Assembly: GCF_000787775.1 (NCBI RefSeq)
Contig: NZ_BBPM01000048.1
Location: 5,101-40,597, forward strand
DNA length: 35,497 bases
Origin: Streptacidiphilus carbonis
GTDB lineage: Bacteria > Actinomycetota > Actinomycetes > Streptomycetales > Streptomycetaceae
Direction: 5' to 3'
Shown: positions 32,582-35,497 of the stretch, one piece after another
Position numbering within the stretch: the first letter of the stretch is position 1
Layout: the number at the start of each line of letters is the position of its first letter
Position numbers and translations under genes: made by a program
Notes under the pieces: model-generated
The model's database searches: none
Told to the model about the DNA's origin: nothing
Seen by the model: only the letters and a program-made list of their open reading frames with translations

Positions 32582-33436
32582 TCAGCGGCTGGCGAACCGG
32601 AGCAGGGTGACCGTGGGACGCCGGTTGGACAGCACCGGCAGCCGCAGCACCCGTGGGACCACCAGTCCCCACAGCAGCCCGCGACCCGGCGGCAGTTCGA
32701 CGCTCCTGATCTCGGCGATGCCCGGATGCGCGCCGGCCAGCTTCGGCCGTTCCGCCGCGTTCATCCGCCAGGGCATCGGCGGCAGCCGGTAGCCGCGGGC
32801 CACCGGCGGCCCGCGCCGCGCCGCGACATCGGCGGGCCGGCCGGGGGTCCGCGGAACTGCGTCGAACACCAGGCCGCCGCCGGGGAAGTGCTCGGCGCAG
32901 ACCGCGATCAGCTCCCTGACCTCCGGCGGCCGGAAGTACATCAGCAGCCCCTGGGCCAGCACCAGCACCCCTCGGGCCGGGTCGATCCCCTTGGTCCAGG
33001 CCGGGTCCCTGGCGTCGCAGGCGACGCTGGGCTGCCGGGAGCCGTGCGGCAGCAGCGAGTGGCGCACCGCCAGCGACTCCGGAAGGTCCACGGTCAGCCA
33101 CCGGACCCTGCCGTTGTCGCAGCGCCAGAAGGCCGTCTCCAGCCCCTCGCCGAGGGAGACCACGGTGCCGTCCGGGTAGGCGTCCAGGAATTCGCGGACC
33201 ACGGTGTCGAAGCAGGCGGAGCGCAGCGCCAGGGCCTGGGCGGCCAGCGGGTGCGGATGGCCGAAGCGCTCGGCGAACGGATAGCCCCCGCTCTCGGCCA
33301 CCGCCTCGACCAGGGACACCGCCTCCGGGTCCGGCAGCACCGTGTCCGGGCGGCGCGCCTCAGCGGCCCGCTGGTACAGCGTCCACAGCATGGTCTCCGG
33401 TACGCCGTCCAGCACGACGGCCGTGCTCGCTGCCAT
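32582..33436 (-). CDS. LCM-type (class I) SAM-dependent methyltransferase
   Basis: The 284-residue protein resembles the leucine-carboxyl-methyltransferase-like family (PPM/Tcmp type) common in actinomycetes. The N terminus (AVVLDGVPETMLWTLYQRAAEA) and the SAM loop VVSLGEGLETAFWR at about 92-105 are characteristic; WLTVDLPES supplies the acidic residue binding the ribose. These enzymes usually O-methylate small molecules, often in secondary metabolism, and the substrate is unknown here. AGGAGG lies 6 nt before the ATG. It starts 75 nt after the modC stop in the same direction, so it may be transcribed with modBC, although no functional link is evident. Confidence 0.87.
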   Translation of the reverse strand: MAASTAVVLDGVPETMLWTLYQRAAEARRPDTVLPDPEAVSLVEAVAESGGYPFAERFGHPHPLAAQALALRSACFDTVVREFLDAYPDGTVVSLGEGLETAFWRCDNGRVRWLTVDLPESLAVRHSLLPHGSRQPSVACDARDPAWTKGIDPARGVLVLAQGLLMYFRPPEVRELIAVCAEHFPGGGLVFDAVPRTPGRPADVAARRGPPVARGYRLPPMPWRMNAAERPKLAGAHPGIAEIRSVELPPGRGLLWGLVVPRVLRLPVLSNRRPTVTLLRFASR

Positions 33437-33510
33437 CGACGGCCTCCTGTGTCCTGACCCGGGCGCCCGGATCGCCCGGTTCCTTCCATGGTGGACCGGG
33501 GCGCCGCGGA

Positions 33511-34695
33511 TCACCCCTGGTAGGCGTGCGTCTGGGTGGCCTTGACTGCGGCCCAGACCTCGCTCCCCTCGGCCAGGCCCAGCTCCGCGACCGCCACCTG
33601 GGTGAGGTCGGCGGTGAACCGCAGGTCGCCCGCCAGGTCCAGCCTGACCTGGTCGCCGTACAGCTCCATGCCGGTGACCACCGCCTGCCACAGATTGCGG
33701 GCGCTGGTGTCGGGGCGGGTGCGGTGCACGGTGACCGCGGACGGCGGGAAGGCGACGAACACCGCTCCGTCGGCGCTGTCGGCGGTGGTGACCGGCACCG
33801 GACCGCTCTCGCCCTGCACCAGGACGTCGTGGCCGTCGGCGGTGCCGCGGAACAGGTTGAGGCCGACGAGCCGGGCGATGTAGTCGCTGCGCGGGTGGCG
33901 GGCGATCTCGGCCGGCACGCCGTCCTGCACCACCCGGCCGTCCTCGATCACGGTGATCCGGTCCGCGAGCACCATGGCGTCCAGCGGGTCGTGCGTGACC
34001 AGCACCGCGACGGCGTCGAACTCCGCCAGGTGGCGCCGCAGTTGGGTGCGCACATCGAGCCGGGTCCGGGCGTCCAGGGCGGCCATCGGCTCGTCCAGCA
34101 GCAGCAGCCGGGGCCGGGGGGCCAGCGCCCGGGCCAGGGCGACCCGCTGCGCCTGGCCGCCGGAGAGCGAGCGGGGGCGGGCGCCGGCCTGCTCGGCCAG
34201 GCCGACCCGGTCCAGCCAGCCGGCCGCCTCCGCACGGGCGGCGGCCCTGGAGCCACGCCGGTGGCCGCCGCGGGCACGCAGCCCGAAGGCGACGTTGTCC
34301 AAGGCGCTGAGGTGCGGGAACAGCAGGTAGTCCTGGAAGACCACGCCGACCGGGCGCTGCTCGGTGGGAACCCGCAGCCGGGCGGCGGGCTCCTCCAGGG
34401 TGCGGCCGTCCAGCGCGAGCCGGCCTGCGTCCAGCGGGGCCAGGCCGGCCAGTGCGCGCAGCGCGGTGGTCTTGCCGGCGCCGTTGGGCCCGAGCAGGGC
34501 GAGCACCTCGCCCGGGCGGGCGCGCAGGGTGATGTCGAGCCGGAAGCCGGCGCCGGACCCCGCCCGCGGCGGGCGTTCGACCACAAGGTGGGCGTCCAGT
34601 CCGTCGGCGACGCCTCCGACGGCGGCCGCCGCGGTGGTTCCAGCGGCGGCGGCCGCCTCGTCCGCGGCATCGGCTCGGGTGCGTCGGCCGTTCAT
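33511..34695 (-). CDS. modC: ModC, molybdate ABC transporter ATPase
   Basis: The 394-residue protein is the ATP-hydrolysing subunit that drives molybdate import. Walker A is GPNGAGKTT near residues 68-76, the Q-loop is FQDYLLFP, the ABC signature is LSGGQAQRVALARAL near 175-189, Walker B is LLLLDEP near 194-200 and the H-loop is VTHD. A TOBE/MOP-like oxyanion-binding domain fills the last 65 residues. An extra Ala-rich N-terminal stretch of about 30 residues precedes the domain. ATG at 34695 overlaps the modB stop (ATGA), with GGAGG 6 nt upstream. The pairing with a ModB-type permease, together with the C-terminal TOBE domain, supports molybdate/tungstate rather than iron or sulfate as the substrate, though sulfate transporters look similar. 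Confidence 0.88.
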   Translation of the reverse strand: MNGRRTRADAADEAAAAAGTTAAAAVGGVADGLDAHLVVERPPRAGSGAGFRLDITLRARPGEVLALLGPNGAGKTTALRALAGLAPLDAGRLALDGRTLEEPAARLRVPTEQRPVGVVFQDYLLFPHLSALDNVAFGLRARGGHRRGSRAAARAEAAGWLDRVGLAEQAGARPRSLSGGQAQRVALARALAPRPRLLLLDEPMAALDARTRLDVRTQLRRHLAEFDAVAVLVTHDPLDAMVLADRITVIEDGRVVQDGVPAEIARHPRSDYIARLVGLNLFRGTADGHDVLVQGESGPVPVTTADSADGAVFVAFPPSAVTVHRTRPDTSARNLWQAVVTGMELYGDQVRLDLAGDLRFTADLTQVAVAELGLAEGSEVWAAVKATQTHAYQG

Positions 34696-35497
34696 GCCGG
34701 GCCTCCGGTCCAGCGTCCCCGCAGGCCGACCAGGACCAGTACGGAGACGACGAGCAGCACCAGGCTGAGGGCGATGGCCGTGGCCGGGTCGTCCTGCAGG
34801 GCCAGGTAGACGGCCAGCGGCATGGTCTGGGTGGTGCCCGGGAAGTTGCCGGCGAAGGTGATGGTGGCGCCGAACTCGCCGAGCGCCCTGGCCCAGGCCA
34901 GCACACTGCCTGCGGCGATGCCGGGGGCGACCAGCGGCAGGGTGACCCGGCGGAACGCGGTGAAGCGGGAGGCGCCCAGGGTGGCGGCCGCCTCCTCGTA
35001 GCGGGAGTCGGCGCCGCGCAGCGCTCCCTCGACGCTGAGCACCAGGAACGGCATGGCGACGAACGCCTCGGCGACGACCACCCCGGCCGTGGTGAACGGC
35101 AGGGTGATGCCGAAGGCGGAGTCCAGCCAGCGGCCGGCCAGTCCGTTGCGGCCGAAGACCAGCAGCAGCGCGACGCCGCCGACCACCGGCGGCATCACCA
35201 GCGGCACGGTGACCAGGGTGCGCAGCAGCGTGCGCCCGGGGAACTCGGTACGCGCCAGCAGCCAGGCCATCGGCACCCCGAGCAGCAGCGAGACCGCGGT
35301 GGCGGCGGTGGCGGTGATCAGCGACAGCTTCAGCGCGGGCCAGACCGTGCCGTCCCCCAGGACACCGGCCATACCGCTCCAGGGCGCCCGGACCAGCAGG
35401 CCGACCAGCGGGAGCACCAGGAAGGCCAGCCCGACGACGGCCGGGAGCAGCAGCGCCACCGGGGCGGAGCCGGCCCGCCGGCCCCGCCACTGGCGGG
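34692..35497 (-). CDS. modB: ModB, molybdate ABC transporter permease (partial at window edge)
   Basis: The visible 268 residues form a five-to-six-helix BPD_transp_1 permease. The segment ARTEFPGRTLLRTLVTVPLV and the ABC-coupling loop EEAAATLGASRFTAFRRVTLP are typical of ModB/CysT-type permeases, and FAGNFPGTTQTMPLAVY is a ModB-characteristic C-terminal loop. The frame stays open to the end of the window through a basic segment (RQWRGRRAG), so the start probably lies beyond it; a GTG at 35459 is the only start seen inside and has no convincing ribosome binding site. The modA-like binding protein gene would be expected upstream, outside the window. Confidence 0.87.
   Translation of the reverse strand, partial: RQWRGRRAGSAPVALLLPAVVGLAFLVLPLVGLLVRAPWSGMAGVLGDGTVWPALKLSLITATAATAVSLLLGVPMAWLLARTEFPGRTLLRTLVTVPLVMPPVVGGVALLLVFGRNGLAGRWLDSAFGITLPFTTAGVVVAEAFVAMPFLVLSVEGALRGADSRYEEAAATLGASRFTAFRRVTLPLVAPGIAAGSVLAWARALGEFGATITFAGNFPGTTQTMPLAVYLALQDDPATAIALSLVLLVVSVLVLVGLRGRWTGGPA

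Noticed and set aside
32427-33101. Upstream extension of the lipoprotein protease frame
   Set aside because: It is a shadow of the methyltransferase gene, and the lipoprotein signal begins at 32426.
33437-34906. Methyltransferase frame extended through modC
   Set aside because: The upstream part is modC read in the wrong frame; AGGAGG before 33436 and the family N terminus fix the start.
1-35497. CRISPR arrays, insertion sequences, tRNA or rRNA genes
   Set aside because: No regularly spaced repeats with unique spacers, transposase domains, or tRNA/rRNA-like sequences were seen on reading both strands by eye; weak or degenerate copies could be missed.

Overview
The window comes from a very GC-rich actinomycete. 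Its GC-rich third codon positions, frequent GTG starts, ATGA/GTGA gene overlaps, ergothioneine operon, Tat-exported phospholipase C, SpoIIE-type phosphatases and DUF6479 protein fit the Streptomycetaceae (Streptomyces, Kitasatospora, Streptacidiphilus and relatives). Family placement is inference from gene content; no rRNA or tRNA gene is visible.

Layout, left to right. (1) 101-4487, minus strand: ergothioneine operon egtA-egtB-egtC-egtD, with egtC and egtD in one uninterrupted reading frame. (2) 4666-9920: a secreted trypsin-like protease whose signal peptide and catalytic domain lie in different frames, an RsbW-like ATPase, a KimA/APC-type transporter, an orphan HlyD-like adaptor, a 358-bp intergenic stretch rich in inverted repeats, and a small hypothetical gene. 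(3) 10047-16824: mostly secreted or catabolic functions: a GH59 galactosylceramidase-like enzyme with a ricin-type lectin tail, a Gfo/Idh/MocA oxidoreductase, a Tat phospholipase C, a PGRP amidase and a small membrane protein. (4) 17016-24596: a cell-envelope locus on the minus strand (MreB-like actin, class A penicillin-binding protein, DUF2142 membrane protein), divergent from a PAS-GAF-SpoIIE-ATPase phosphatase. (5) 24693-26599: a two-gene encapsulin nanocompartment, DyP peroxidase cargo plus shell. (6) 26700-29370: a ROK regulator divergent from a Gfo/Idh oxidoreductase that is coupled to a UPF0303/HbpS-like protein. (7) 29378-31425: FAD amine-oxidase-like protein plus a C-terminally short DUF1365 protein. 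(8) 31548-35497: a second trypsin-like protease (lipoprotein), an LCM-type methyltransferase and the molybdate transporter genes modC and modB, with modB running off the window.

Themes: redox defence (ergothioneine, DyP encapsulin, heme-related UPF0303), cell-wall growth (MreB/PBP/DUF2142) and lipid or glycan scavenging (GH59, phospholipase C). No prophage, insertion sequence or CRISPR array was seen. The most notable items are the gapless EgtC-EgtD frame, the encapsulin-DyP pair, the MreB-PBP-DUF2142 cluster, a candidate structured RNA at 9534-9588, and a pair of divergent, probably leaderless promoters at 27774-27817.
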